A DNA stretch of 64,000 bases from Psychrobacter aquaticus CMS 56 (GTDB lineage Bacteria; Pseudomonadota; Gammaproteobacteria; Pseudomonadales; Moraxellaceae). A model generated the notes under the pieces. It ran no database searches, was not told the origin of the DNA, and saw only the letters and a list, made by a program, of their open reading frames with translations. How positions within the stretch are numbered: the stretch's first letter is position 1; every line of letters starts with the position of its first letter. A program made the translations under genes and the position numbers. The stretch spans positions 332,838-396,837 of the forward strand of contig NZ_AUSW01000035.1 of the NCBI RefSeq assembly GCF_000471625.1. Direction: 5' to 3'. This document shows positions 45,761 to 54,860 of the stretch, in pieces.

Positions 45761-46061
45761 GTTATCTCTCCCTAGATAAGTGGTAGATAGCCTTAGAAGT
45801 TCAAGCTTTTTAAATCAAAATATCAAAAATATGCTAAATTAGTGTGCCATGAGTGACTCATCTCATCGATTGTTAGGCAAATCATAAAAATCCTGCAAGA
45901 TCGTCACTATTCAACTGAGCCTTGCATGTTATAACCAAGGTACATCACTAATCCGCATTGAGCGTGGTGAGTCTTTGCTGGGTATTCTGCTGAAATAGTA
46001 ACTGATTTAGCGATAGATGTAACGTTCGTAAGGCATTAAAAAAACAAATAAAGGAAGTATA
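45761..46061. other. Intergenic region between divergent cstA and the next gene
   Basis: About 300 bp without a supported gene. It must contain promoters in both directions; I cannot place them with confidence. Confidence 0.5.
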
Positions 46062-46730
46062 ATGGCACATTATTTTGGATTCGTACCTTCAGATAAGTTA
46101 AAAGCATTCATCACTGAAGCCGAACAAGTCGTTGCATCGAATGAAAAAGTAGATTATTACCCCTACCGTGACGCACTGACCCATCAAACCGCGCGCGATC
46201 TTATCGATAATTTATTGGTTGGCTTGGTTGAGATTATTCCAAACCCTGAACGTCAAGCTGCTATGCGTAAAGTGGTGGTAACGGTTGAACGGGCGACAGA
46301 CACGCTACTTAATATCTTACTTGGCAAAGAAAATAACGAAGAAGTACTTCCGAGCTTTCATTTTTTAAGAGATCAGGCGACTTTTATTGATAATGACGGT
46401 ATAAAGCGTGTGGGTTTTAAGTTATCTGAAGCGGATGCGGACGTCATTAACAAAGGTTTTGCCGCCATTACGCCTGAGCATGTAGATACAAAGCCATTTA
46501 AAATAGCGCTTGAAACAATGAATGAAGCGACCTTAACGCATTTTATCAGTCGTTACGCCGAAACACTTAAGCTTGGTATGATTAAACGCAAATCGGTACC
46601 CGTTGCCAAAGCCGCCATCGATAAAGGCATGAGTATGGCACTTAACAAGCTGCTGCCTGACTTACCAGATCGTTCGTTGAATCGTTTAGCCAACTATTAC
46701 CGTCCTTTCATCATAGAAAAACCAGAGTAA
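46062..46730 (+). CDS. Hypothetical protein
   Basis: This 222-aa soluble, mostly helical protein (MAHYFGFVPSDKLKAFITEA; RDLIDNLLVGLVEIIPNPER; LNRLANYYRPFIIEKPE) has no signal peptide, transmembrane helix or recognised motif. AAAGGAAG precedes the ATG, a strong ribosome-binding site. Its codon use and base composition match neighbouring housekeeping genes, so it is probably a lineage-specific core gene. No function is assigned. Confidence 0.8.
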   Translation: MAHYFGFVPSDKLKAFITEAEQVVASNEKVDYYPYRDALTHQTARDLIDNLLVGLVEIIPNPERQAAMRKVVVTVERATDTLLNILLGKENNEEVLPSFHFLRDQATFIDNDGIKRVGFKLSEADADVINKGFAAITPEHVDTKPFKIALETMNEATLTHFISRYAETLKLGMIKRKSVPVAKAAIDKGMSMALNKLLPDLPDRSLNRLANYYRPFIIEKPE

Positions 46731-46821
46731 TAAATATTATTATTTTTATTAGAAACGTAACGTTGGGCAAATTTACTAAAATTTGCTAAAATAGGCGGCA
46801 CTTTTACCGAAGGCGCAACTC

Positions 46822-47385
46822 ATGACCCAAATTAGTAATCAAGAAATAGAAAAAACCCTGCGCAACTCAGAGTGCCTTATCAGCAGTATTGAAGTCGCTG
46901 CTGCTTATGAGCGTCTTGCCGCCCAGCTTAACTTGCATTATGCTGGTTTGAACCCTATTGTTATGGTCGTTATGAACGGTGGACTTATCCCAGCCGGTCA
47001 GTTATTGACTCATCTGACATTCTATCATCGTATGCATTATATCCATGCAACACGTTATCGCGATAATGAAGGCACCAGTGAGCTTGATTGGAAATTCAAG
47101 CCTGATGTCAATATTGCTGGTGAGCATGTATTACTGATTGATGATATTTTTGATGAAGGTATCACGTTAAAAGCAGTCGTCGAAGAACTGAGTAAAGAAA
47201 AGCCACTATCAATCGAATCTTGTGTTCTACTTAATAAAGAACATGACCGCAAAGTTGCAGATTTTGAAGTTGATTTTGTCGGTATCAATGTTGCAGATCG
47301 CTATGTGTATGGTTGTGGCATGGACTTTCATGGTTACTTGCGTCATTTGCCGGGTATTTACGCGATTAAAGAAGACAAAGTTTAA
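46822..47385 (+). CDS. hpt: Hypoxanthine-guanine phosphoribosyltransferase
   Basis: This 187-aa type I phosphoribosyltransferase has the PRPP motif VLLIDDIFDEGITLKAV and the flexible-loop region IHATRYRDNEGTSELDWK. It converts hypoxanthine or guanine with PRPP into IMP or GMP in purine salvage. The related annotation 'hypoxanthine-guanine phosphoribosyltransferase' is typical for this length and for MNGGLIPAGQLL. The exact base preference (hypoxanthine, guanine or xanthine) cannot be read from sequence. A strong terminator follows. Confidence 0.88.
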   Translation: MTQISNQEIEKTLRNSECLISSIEVAAAYERLAAQLNLHYAGLNPIVMVVMNGGLIPAGQLLTHLTFYHRMHYIHATRYRDNEGTSELDWKFKPDVNIAGEHVLLIDDIFDEGITLKAVVEELSKEKPLSIESCVLLNKEHDRKVADFEVDFVGINVADRYVYGCGMDFHGYLRHLPGIYAIKEDKV

Positions 47386-47415
47386 CGTTAATAAACTTTA
47401 TCTACTTATTATATT

Positions 47416-47442
47416 AAAAAGCATCCAAGTCGGATGCTTTTT
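47416..47442 (+). terminator. Terminator after hpt
   Basis: AAAAAGCATCC-AAGTC-GGATGCTTTTT with further T residues forms an 11-bp stem and T run, 31 bp after the stop codon. Confidence 0.88.
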
Positions 47443-47477
47443 TTGCGTTTGGATTTTTACACTTACTATTAATTTTA

Positions 47478-47996
47478 CTACTCATACAATGCTCTTATTT
47501 TTGCTATAGGCAGTATGCTTTTATTATTAACCATGAAGAAATAATCGAGCTGCCAACTTTGGGTCTTTAAAGCAGTACTACTGGTTGGCTTATCCCAACT
47601 AGGATATACCCTTATACCCATCTTACCTTTTGTAAAATGAGACTTAAGAATATTATGTCTAAGCAGGACATTTTTTGGAAAAACAAACTGCCCACATGTA
47701 TTGTTATCTTTAGATGTAGTGATTACTAATAAGTCTGGTGATGAATCATATTGAAAAGGTTGATTAATACCTTTGGAATCCTTTTCCCAAAAAGTAACAA
47801 ACTGCCCTACTTTGGTAGGTGTTTTCTTAGCCACTCTGAATCTAACTGTTTTAACAGTCAATTTGTTGATTAACTCAAATGTACCAGCAGCATATTCTAG
47901 ATTTTGTTGTTCCTCCTTAGTTGAAGTAATAGTCAATTGGTTAGGCTTATAAATAACTTTATTAATATGCTCTAGCACAGTATCAAAGGTATGCAA
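47478..47996 (-). CDS. MepB-family protein
   Basis: This 172-aa protein matches the MepB family, named from the Staphylococcus aureus mepRAB locus: AAGTFELINKLTVKTVRFRVA, KKTPTKVGQFVTFWEKDSKG, and KMGIRVYPSWDKPTSSTALKT, each shortened to at most 20 residues. The function of MepB is not established. It begins 23 bp after the recD frame ends and shares its strand, but is probably unrelated to recombination. Base composition is somewhat AT-richer than recB and recC. Confidence 0.8.
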   Translation of the reverse strand: MHTFDTVLEHINKVIYKPNQLTITSTKEEQQNLEYAAGTFELINKLTVKTVRFRVAKKTPTKVGQFVTFWEKDSKGINQPFQYDSSPDLLVITTSKDNNTCGQFVFPKNVLLRHNILKSHFTKGKMGIRVYPSWDKPTSSTALKTQSWQLDYFFMVNNKSILPIAKIRALYE

Positions 47997-48019
47997 CTTT
48001 AATCCTCTTTTTATATTTC

Positions 48020-48601
48020 TTAATATTTGTCTATTAAGTTTTCAAATTGCAACGTCAAGCCAGTTTGGCGCTCAGTTGGCGTCTGAACCGCTTTTTCAAA
48101 CGCGTATTTTGTACTATATATGGTCACTTGTTTTTTAGCCCGTGTCACTGCTGTATAAATAAGCTCTTTACTGAGCAATCTGGCATGACTATTGTCAAAA
48201 GTAATGGCAACATGATCAAACTCAGATCCCTGTGACTTATGAATGGTCATCGCATATGCGGTAGCAATTACCTCTTCATTTAGCAGGTTGACAGCGATAC
48301 CTTGCGCTTTATTCTCAAAAAACACTTCCAACCGACCTCTTTCGTCGCCTGTCTGCAAACAAAAACCAATATCACCATTAAACAATCCTAGCTCATAGTT
48401 ATTCTGTAGAACCATAACAGGACGACCATGGAACCATGTGTTCTGACCCAGTGGTAGCTTAAGTTCAGTAAGGTGCCATTGGGTCAGATAGTTATTGATA
48501 TAGTGATCGCCCCATTCGCCATTATGACCAGCGCTTAAGACCCTGAATTGGTTAAATACTTCCACCAGCGAGGCGACTGTTGAATTTACTAATGCTGGCA
48601 C
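48020..48601 (-). CDS. recD: RecD C-terminal part (after frameshift)
   Basis: This 193-aa ORF is the C-terminal helicase portion of RecD: GRPVMVLQNNYELGLFNGD, and the motif VI region AYAMTIHKSQGSEFDHVAIT with TAVTRAKKQVTIY. It starts at a GTG only because an upstream ATG is missing; the frame is open further upstream to about 48683 and reads NYHPYIRKIKNLLENSIEKS there, which joins the preceding ORF. Adding one A to the A6 run (T6 at 48681-48686) restores one continuous RecD. As it stands, this part lacks the ATP-binding site and would not work alone. Confidence 0.85.
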   Translation of the reverse strand: MPALVNSTVASLVEVFNQFRVLSAGHNGEWGDHYINNYLTQWHLTELKLPLGQNTWFHGRPVMVLQNNYELGLFNGDIGFCLQTGDERGRLEVFFENKAQGIAVNLLNEEVIATAYAMTIHKSQGSEFDHVAITFDNSHARLLSKELIYTAVTRAKKQVTIYSTKYAFEKAVQTPTERQTGLTLQFENLIDKY

Positions 48602-48672
48602 GGATTTTTCTATCGAATTCTCTAGAAGATTTTTAATCTTTCTTATGTAGGGATGGTAGTTTTTGGTTATCT

Positions 48673-50223
48673 TTAAAATATTTTTTCTTTGCTTAGGCTA
48701 TTTTTTATCTTATTATTAAGCTCGTCTATCTGCAAGGTGTTCACGTATTGAAAGCTCAATGCATCATCTTGTTTCAACAGTTGCCAAATTTTTTGGGTAT
48801 CTACCTCTGTTTGATTGATTTGATTCGCAAGTTTACCAATGCCCGATTCGGCGCTAAAACGGCGGCTTTCGAGTAGCTCTGCATGAATGGATTGCAATAT
48901 CGGAATATGACACAAATCAGCCAGAACTGCTCCTGCATCTACTGCTGCTAACTGGTTGGCATCTCCCAACAGTATCAGCCTTGCACCCGGCTTTATGGCG
49001 CTAACAAGATAATTGGCCAATTCAACACCGAGCATTGACGCCTCATCAATAATAATGATGTCCTCACCCAATGGATTAGTGGCATCATAACGCGGTCTAC
49101 CCGTTCGACCAATTCCCAGTAAGCGATGGATGGTTTTGGCTTCTTGTAATTGCATTTTAACGTCTGATGCATCTAGAGCCGCTTGCAAAGACTCTTGCAT
49201 TCGCTGTGCTGCTTTACCAGTCGGTGCTGCGAGCGCTAGGCTTGCGCTATCTGTACTGAATTTGATGCTCTCTTGCTGCGCATCCCTACTCTCTGTAGCT
49301 TGTTGTAACGCAATAACGAGCTGGGCGACAGTATAGGTTTTGCCTGTGCCTGGACCTCCAGTGATGATACTGAATGCATTATTGTTGGCCACGTTAATGG
49401 CTTTTATTTGTTGTTCGTTTAAATGTTTAGGTATTGATAATTTTAGAGGGGTGATGGGCTGATTTAAAATAGTACTGATATGCTTTGCTAGGTTAAACTC
49501 CGCTTGCCAAGAGCGATGTAGCCAAAAAGTTATCGATACTGCTGATTCTTTTTGATTTTTAGTTTTTTTATAGATAATAGGTTGATTATTTTTGCTTAGG
49601 CTATTTTTTTTGGTAATATTATTGTCAACTTCTGCGAATAAAGTGTGTTGACTGACCAAATCTATGAAAAAATTTAAATCTGTATTTTTCAGTAGTTGGT
49701 ATAAGCTGGCAATCGTCATAAAGCGCTTGTTTAGTATCTCCTTTTCGTGATTACTAAGGGCAAGTTGCGTCCAGAGCTGACCTCCCTTATCAAATAAAAT
49801 ATCGAGCAAAACAAATAGTGATATTTCAGCTGTCGAATCATCTTCTACTTGCGTGTTCATCTGAGGTTGTATCAAGGCAAAGATTGGTGTTGCTAGCATT
49901 GTTAACAACGCTTGTTGCCACCCATATAGCGCAACGATCTCATTATTGATTTGGCCTTGCAATGGCACTTCATCCTCAGCTTCCTCAATAGTTAATACCG
50001 TATGCCCTTCTTCTAAATGCCTTGCTAACATAACCAAAAAAGCAGTGAATAAATTACTGCTTTCTGCTTTATCAATTTGATCACTATTGGTGTCAGCTTT
50101 TGTATGTGTCGCGTTATACGCTGCATAGGTCTGCTGACGGCGTAATAGAATGTAGTCGCTGAGATTGCTGGCCCAGCTTTCTTGTACGCCAATCGCTGCC
50201 TTGCTTTTATTGTCATTACTCAT
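48673..50223 (-). CDS. recD: RecD N-terminal part (helicase, broken by frameshift)
   Basis: This 516-aa ORF encodes the first two thirds of RecD, the 5'-3' helicase subunit of RecBCD. Walker A GGPGTGKTYTVAQL is near residues 288-301, and motif II DEASMLGVELAN and motif III ILLGDANQLAAVDAG follow. The frame ends prematurely in SLSKEKIF at a TAA immediately after an A6 run. Homology continues in the other frame. Either RecD is lost, giving a RecBC enzyme with altered nuclease behaviour, or the base is miscalled or bypassed by slippage. It follows recB by 72 bp. Confidence 0.88.
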   Translation of the reverse strand: MSNDNKSKAAIGVQESWASNLSDYILLRRQQTYAAYNATHTKADTNSDQIDKAESSNLFTAFLVMLARHLEEGHTVLTIEEAEDEVPLQGQINNEIVALYGWQQALLTMLATPIFALIQPQMNTQVEDDSTAEISLFVLLDILFDKGGQLWTQLALSNHEKEILNKRFMTIASLYQLLKNTDLNFFIDLVSQHTLFAEVDNNITKKNSLSKNNQPIIYKKTKNQKESAVSITFWLHRSWQAEFNLAKHISTILNQPITPLKLSIPKHLNEQQIKAINVANNNAFSIITGGPGTGKTYTVAQLVIALQQATESRDAQQESIKFSTDSASLALAAPTGKAAQRMQESLQAALDASDVKMQLQEAKTIHRLLGIGRTGRPRYDATNPLGEDIIIIDEASMLGVELANYLVSAIKPGARLILLGDANQLAAVDAGAVLADLCHIPILQSIHAELLESRRFSAESGIGKLANQINQTEVDTQKIWQLLKQDDALSFQYVNTLQIDELNNKIKNSLSKEKIF

Positions 50224-50295
50224 TGTATGCTTGTCTCTATGTTGGTCTGCTTAATCGATATGATCTTTTTTGGATGACTAGTTTGTATTGAGCAC

Positions 50296-53200
50296 TTACG
50301 AATCAGGCAAGCCAAATAACGTGTCTAACCCTTTAATAAAATCAATTGGGATATCCCAAGTCACCAGTCCATAGCGGTTATTATGTGCTGTGCTACCATC
50401 AGGCTCCCTCGTATTAGATGATGTGTTATTGATCGCTTGGGAACATGGATCGTATACGCCACGTAAAAACACATACTCTACAGGGCCTAAATACTTATCT
50501 TCGTTGCCTGCGTAATCCTGAATTCTCATGGAGAGAAACCGATGCAACGCTACTTGGTAAATGGCTGCTTGTAACCAATATCCTGCTTTGGACATGGCCT
50601 GCTTTAGTGTACTTTCATCGTAATCGCTTAGGCTATTTCCTAAGAAATTACTTTTGTAATCGACCACGTAATATCTGCCCGCATGCTCATACACTAAGTC
50701 AATTTCGCCGCGCAAATAACGATACAAATGCGTTTTATTCTGCGCAACAAGGTTGACGTGTTTGTCTATGTCATTAGGCAGATATTGTTGAAACAGCTTA
50801 TTGATATCCTGTGCTTTAAACCGCTCTGACAACCCCATATTGAACTCTAATTCAGCAAACCGCTGACTGGCGCTAAGAGAACGTAAGGGTTGATTGGATG
50901 CCAATAACGGCGCATCTATCACTTCTTCAATCCAATTAATTAATGCGTCATGTTTCGTCGTATCTATCGAATCAAGATCAAGCAGAACGCCCGCTATGTC
51001 CTTATTGCTTTGTAATCGACGGCTTTGCTGCTCGGCACTGCTATAGACCAGCGGCAACTGATAGCTATTAACCGCTCTATCAATCACCCCAGACCACTGC
51101 GATTTATTGGTAAAATCAATTTTTTCAAATATCTCGTGCAAAAATGTACCAGCATTAGCGCCTTTAACAAAGGTAAAGCGGATATCATCTTCCAACTTGA
51201 GAGTTAGTTCATTGACGTCTTTAGGAGACTCACTGCTATTGGATAATGGCTCATCCGAAGCGGATGTGTTTCTCATGTCAATATCTATGGCGTCATCAAT
51301 ACGCTCATCCACTATCACCATCGCTTGTGTGGATTCGTCCAACTGACGGGCCAGCGCAGTAAAACTGGTCTTAGCCCAGCCATAAAAATAATTGGTTTTC
51401 ATGACCTCTGAAAAAGCATCGTACTCAATAGTCTCTGTCATGGGTTTGATCGTAGTAAGCGGAGTCGCATCGTTCAAGCCTGCTGATTTGGCATGGTTCG
51501 CATAGTTGTCATTATAGAACTCATTGACTTTGTGTCCTCTGATCATGCCTATCGTACCCTTAAGTCTATCAGGCAATTCAAAAGTTGCTTCTACCGAGTC
51601 AAACCAATAAAACACGGGTTTTAACCCAGGATTCACATTTTTTTTCGGGTCTTGCAGTACTACATAGAGTTGCTCACTGGCGCGCGTAAATGCCACATAA
51701 CCAAGCCTACGCAGCTCATCAAACCCCTCATTTGTCTCGATGTCAGTGTAGTAATCGTCGGTGGTGGCAGAGCCTTGTAATGGAGAGAAGCGGCGCTTAT
51801 TGCCAGTTAATTGATTTTGTAGTGATTGCTGCACCATTGCAGAAGGGGCTTGTGCGGCATTATATAAATAGAGGCCATAATTTTCTTTATTACCAGATTT
51901 TCTACTGGCATTACCCATACCCAATACATAGACAATGGGGAACTCAAGTCCTTTTGACTTATGAATGGTCATGAGCTGCACGCCAGACTCTGTCGGTAGT
52001 GGATACTGCTTGGCCCAATCACTATTGGGCGCGGCATCTATGTGCTGCCTAAACCAAGCCAACAACTCGTGCTCACCCATGCCTGTACCATACTGCGCCA
52101 ATACATCCATTAAATGGCGCAGATCCATGATATGCCGATCGCCTTCAGTGTGAGCCGCCAAAGATTGCCAAACACCTTGTGGCTGCAAAGGGCTTTTGTC
52201 AAGTAAGTAATGTAACGCCGACAATATGCCAAAATGCTGCCATCGCTGCGCCCCTTCTTTTAGGTAGGTAATAAAGTCCTGATAGCTTTTGTTATTATCG
52301 ATCGTTGACGCATTTTTTGAATGAGCGCGTGTTGTACTGCTGGCCTCGATAATACCTGACTCATGGTCCGTCATCATCGCTTTAACGTCTTTGATGCTAA
52401 GGCCATAGAGATGACTGGTCAATACCCGATTAATCATGTCATGGCGATACGGATATAGCATGGCGCTAAGCAGTGCTGCGATATCTTCTGCCATAATAGT
52501 CTCCAAGATACTGACATCACTGGTGGTCAAAGTCGGCACACCCAGTTTCACCAACTCATCTTCAACTCGCTTTAAATCTTTTTTGGCACGTGCCAGCACA
52601 CCAATATCGCTAGGCTGGATGGCTTTGCCTTTTAGTGTCTGACCACTGCTGAGCAAAGTGGCAATATGACGCGCGGTGATTTCATGCTCATCGTACTCAA
52701 GCTCTACGTCTTTACCACTAGGCAAGTGCAATACGCTTACTGGCTGAGCAGAGAGTACCTCTGTCACCAAGTTATTGCCTTGTATGTCTAAATACTTAAA
52801 CCAAGACAATTCATATTCTAGCTTTTCTGCTTTGATATACTGGTAATAAATACCGCTACCCAGCTGCGATAATTTATTATTATCAGTTGTCGCCGTTGGC
52901 ATGCCAAACCAGCAGTTTAGCGCATGAATCACGCCTGCATTTGAGCGGCGGTTGGTATCGAGCGTCCAACGACTGCTGGTGTCAAACTGAGCTTTCATAT
53001 AGTTATAGTTGGACACATCGCCACCACGAAACCCATAAATGGCCTGCTTTGGATCACCCACCAATAGCAAAAACTCACGATTGGTTTTACTAGATCCTGA
53101 CGGTTTATCTTTTTCTTCTTGTGTTTGCTTATTTTTTGGCAAATAAATGCTTTCAATCATAATGGCTTGCTCACCATTGATATCTTGCGACTCATCAATC

Positions 53201-54768
53201 AATGCCACTGGATAATGATGACGAATATAACGTGCCAGCTTATGGCCTTGTCGTCCCGTTAATGCTTGGTTTAAACGCACCATTTGTAAGCTAAAGGTCG
53301 TCTCCCCTCGTTCCTCTAAAATCACTGGCAATCTATCACGTACGGCAAGCACAATGTGACGGTTAAGATTGGCTAATATCAGAACAATATGCTGATTTAA
53401 TCCTTCAACCATGTCTAAAAGCGTCATTAACTTGCTAATGGTCTCCAATTCAAAAAGCGTCTGATGCTCTTTCTCTTTATTCTTATTGAAGTTTTTAATT
53501 TTGCCGTCTTCATCTGGATATCTAGCATCCTGTAATGAAGTCAAAATCTTACGTTCGCTCTCATTTAAATAACTATTAAATGCCAACTGATATTTTGCTA
53601 TCTTTTGATGTACCTCAACGAGGGCATCAAACTGTTTAGTTAAGTTAGAACGTCCATTGAATCCTTGCGACTTTCTGTAATCAGGATTCAAATAGGGCTG
53701 AATATCTGCCAAATCTAACTGTGCAAATTCAGCAATAAGCTTTTCATACGCAGTAAAGTCAAAACCTTCTTCCAATCTTATCTCATCAATCGGTGCAGAA
53801 ATAAAATTGAGCGAACGAGAAACAAACTTTTTATGATCGCTCACTGCTGTCAGATTGCCTTGCTGATCCATCAGTGCGTACAGTTTGGGCTGCTCATGAT
53901 ATAAGCGGCTTTGAAATTGGCGCAGCTCATCATGAATAATACTGTCGGTCACTTGCTCAATGCTGCTGTCTTCAATGATCGCCATACCTTGCTGGTGACC
54001 AGTCTCGCTACTGTATTCGGTCAACCATTTTTGTGCCAAGCTATCCAGCGTACCGACAAAAAGCTTATCCAATGTGGTTAATACTAGTGCGGTGCGTCGA
54101 AGCGCCTCCGCCATTGGGTAGCTATACACATGATCTAATAAATAACCGACCAAGTGCAGATTCACAGGATCTTGCATAATTTTATCTAAGCGTACATGTT
54201 TGGCTTGCTGTATTAACCACTCGTCACGCGCTTTTCTTACCTGTGCGCGCTTTTCCTTAGCCGCCTGTTGGTCATGGTCAAGATCTTGATTGAACGCATC
54301 AATGTCTGTCTGAGCGTTTGAATCGATACTTAAATCATTACCTGCTGGTCTATCCTCATTACTGTCAGGCATCACCTGCAATATATTGGGATATAAGCTG
54401 TTTTTATTGTTGGTATTCGCACTCAGGTTATTGATCCATTGTAGAAGCTGATAGAACTCTACCAAACGATCATGAATGCGCTGACGCATCTCCGCTGCAG
54501 CTGCTCGCGTAAAAGTCGTGGCAATGATTTGCTCTGGCGCTCGCCGTGCTTCAATCAGCAAGCGCAGCACAATACCAGTTAGCGTCCACGTCTTGCCCGT
54601 CCCTGCTGAGGCTTCGATAAGATGCTTACCCGTTAATTCAACGGCCACCGCTGGTGTCACATCTGCTTTAGGCTCAGCCATCGCAGTCAAATCATCACAT
54701 TCACTTGAATACTCATCAAATAAATGCGGCTGTGTAGAGATATCAGTTGTGTCACTAAAGTCTGTCAT
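50296..54768 (-). CDS. recB: RecB, helicase-nuclease subunit of RecBCD
   Basis: This 1490-aa protein is somewhat longer than E. coli RecB (1180). It has Walker A ASAGTGKT at 53-60, UvrD-type motifs (TTFTRAAAAEMRQRI, LIDESQDINGEQAIMIES, LLVGDPKQAIYGFRGGD, TIHKSKGLEFPIVYVL, VAFTRASEQLYVVL) and the C-terminal nuclease motif GEIDLVYEHAG...VVDYKSN near 1355-1375, with its metal-binding Asp and Lys. The enzyme unwinds and degrades DNA from double-strand ends. Acidic inserts explain the extra length. It lies between recC (upstream) and recD. Confidence 0.96.
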   Translation of the reverse strand: MTDFSDTTDISTQPHLFDEYSSECDDLTAMAEPKADVTPAVAVELTGKHLIEASAGTGKTWTLTGIVLRLLIEARRAPEQIIATTFTRAAAAEMRQRIHDRLVEFYQLLQWINNLSANTNNKNSLYPNILQVMPDSNEDRPAGNDLSIDSNAQTDIDAFNQDLDHDQQAAKEKRAQVRKARDEWLIQQAKHVRLDKIMQDPVNLHLVGYLLDHVYSYPMAEALRRTALVLTTLDKLFVGTLDSLAQKWLTEYSSETGHQQGMAIIEDSSIEQVTDSIIHDELRQFQSRLYHEQPKLYALMDQQGNLTAVSDHKKFVSRSLNFISAPIDEIRLEEGFDFTAYEKLIAEFAQLDLADIQPYLNPDYRKSQGFNGRSNLTKQFDALVEVHQKIAKYQLAFNSYLNESERKILTSLQDARYPDEDGKIKNFNKNKEKEHQTLFELETISKLMTLLDMVEGLNQHIVLILANLNRHIVLAVRDRLPVILEERGETTFSLQMVRLNQALTGRQGHKLARYIRHHYPVALIDESQDINGEQAIMIESIYLPKNKQTQEEKDKPSGSSKTNREFLLLVGDPKQAIYGFRGGDVSNYNYMKAQFDTSSRWTLDTNRRSNAGVIHALNCWFGMPTATTDNNKLSQLGSGIYYQYIKAEKLEYELSWFKYLDIQGNNLVTEVLSAQPVSVLHLPSGKDVELEYDEHEITARHIATLLSSGQTLKGKAIQPSDIGVLARAKKDLKRVEDELVKLGVPTLTTSDVSILETIMAEDIAALLSAMLYPYRHDMINRVLTSHLYGLSIKDVKAMMTDHESGIIEASSTTRAHSKNASTIDNNKSYQDFITYLKEGAQRWQHFGILSALHYLLDKSPLQPQGVWQSLAAHTEGDRHIMDLRHLMDVLAQYGTGMGEHELLAWFRQHIDAAPNSDWAKQYPLPTESGVQLMTIHKSKGLEFPIVYVLGMGNASRKSGNKENYGLYLYNAAQAPSAMVQQSLQNQLTGNKRRFSPLQGSATTDDYYTDIETNEGFDELRRLGYVAFTRASEQLYVVLQDPKKNVNPGLKPVFYWFDSVEATFELPDRLKGTIGMIRGHKVNEFYNDNYANHAKSAGLNDATPLTTIKPMTETIEYDAFSEVMKTNYFYGWAKTSFTALARQLDESTQAMVIVDERIDDAIDIDMRNTSASDEPLSNSSESPKDVNELTLKLEDDIRFTFVKGANAGTFLHEIFEKIDFTNKSQWSGVIDRAVNSYQLPLVYSSAEQQSRRLQSNKDIAGVLLDLDSIDTTKHDALINWIEEVIDAPLLASNQPLRSLSASQRFAELEFNMGLSERFKAQDINKLFQQYLPNDIDKHVNLVAQNKTHLYRYLRGEIDLVYEHAGRYYVVDYKSNFLGNSLSDYDESTLKQAMSKAGYWLQAAIYQVALHRFLSMRIQDYAGNEDKYLGPVEYVFLRGVYDPCSQAINNTSSNTREPDGSTAHNNRYGLVTWDIPIDFIKGLDTLFGLPDS

Positions 54769-54860
54769 ATAGGTGGATACTTTTCATTATTATCTACAAG
54801 GTCAAAATCTATGAGGCCAAAAGAAACTAAGCGAAATAAACTGGGCGTTAGCCGTTCTAG

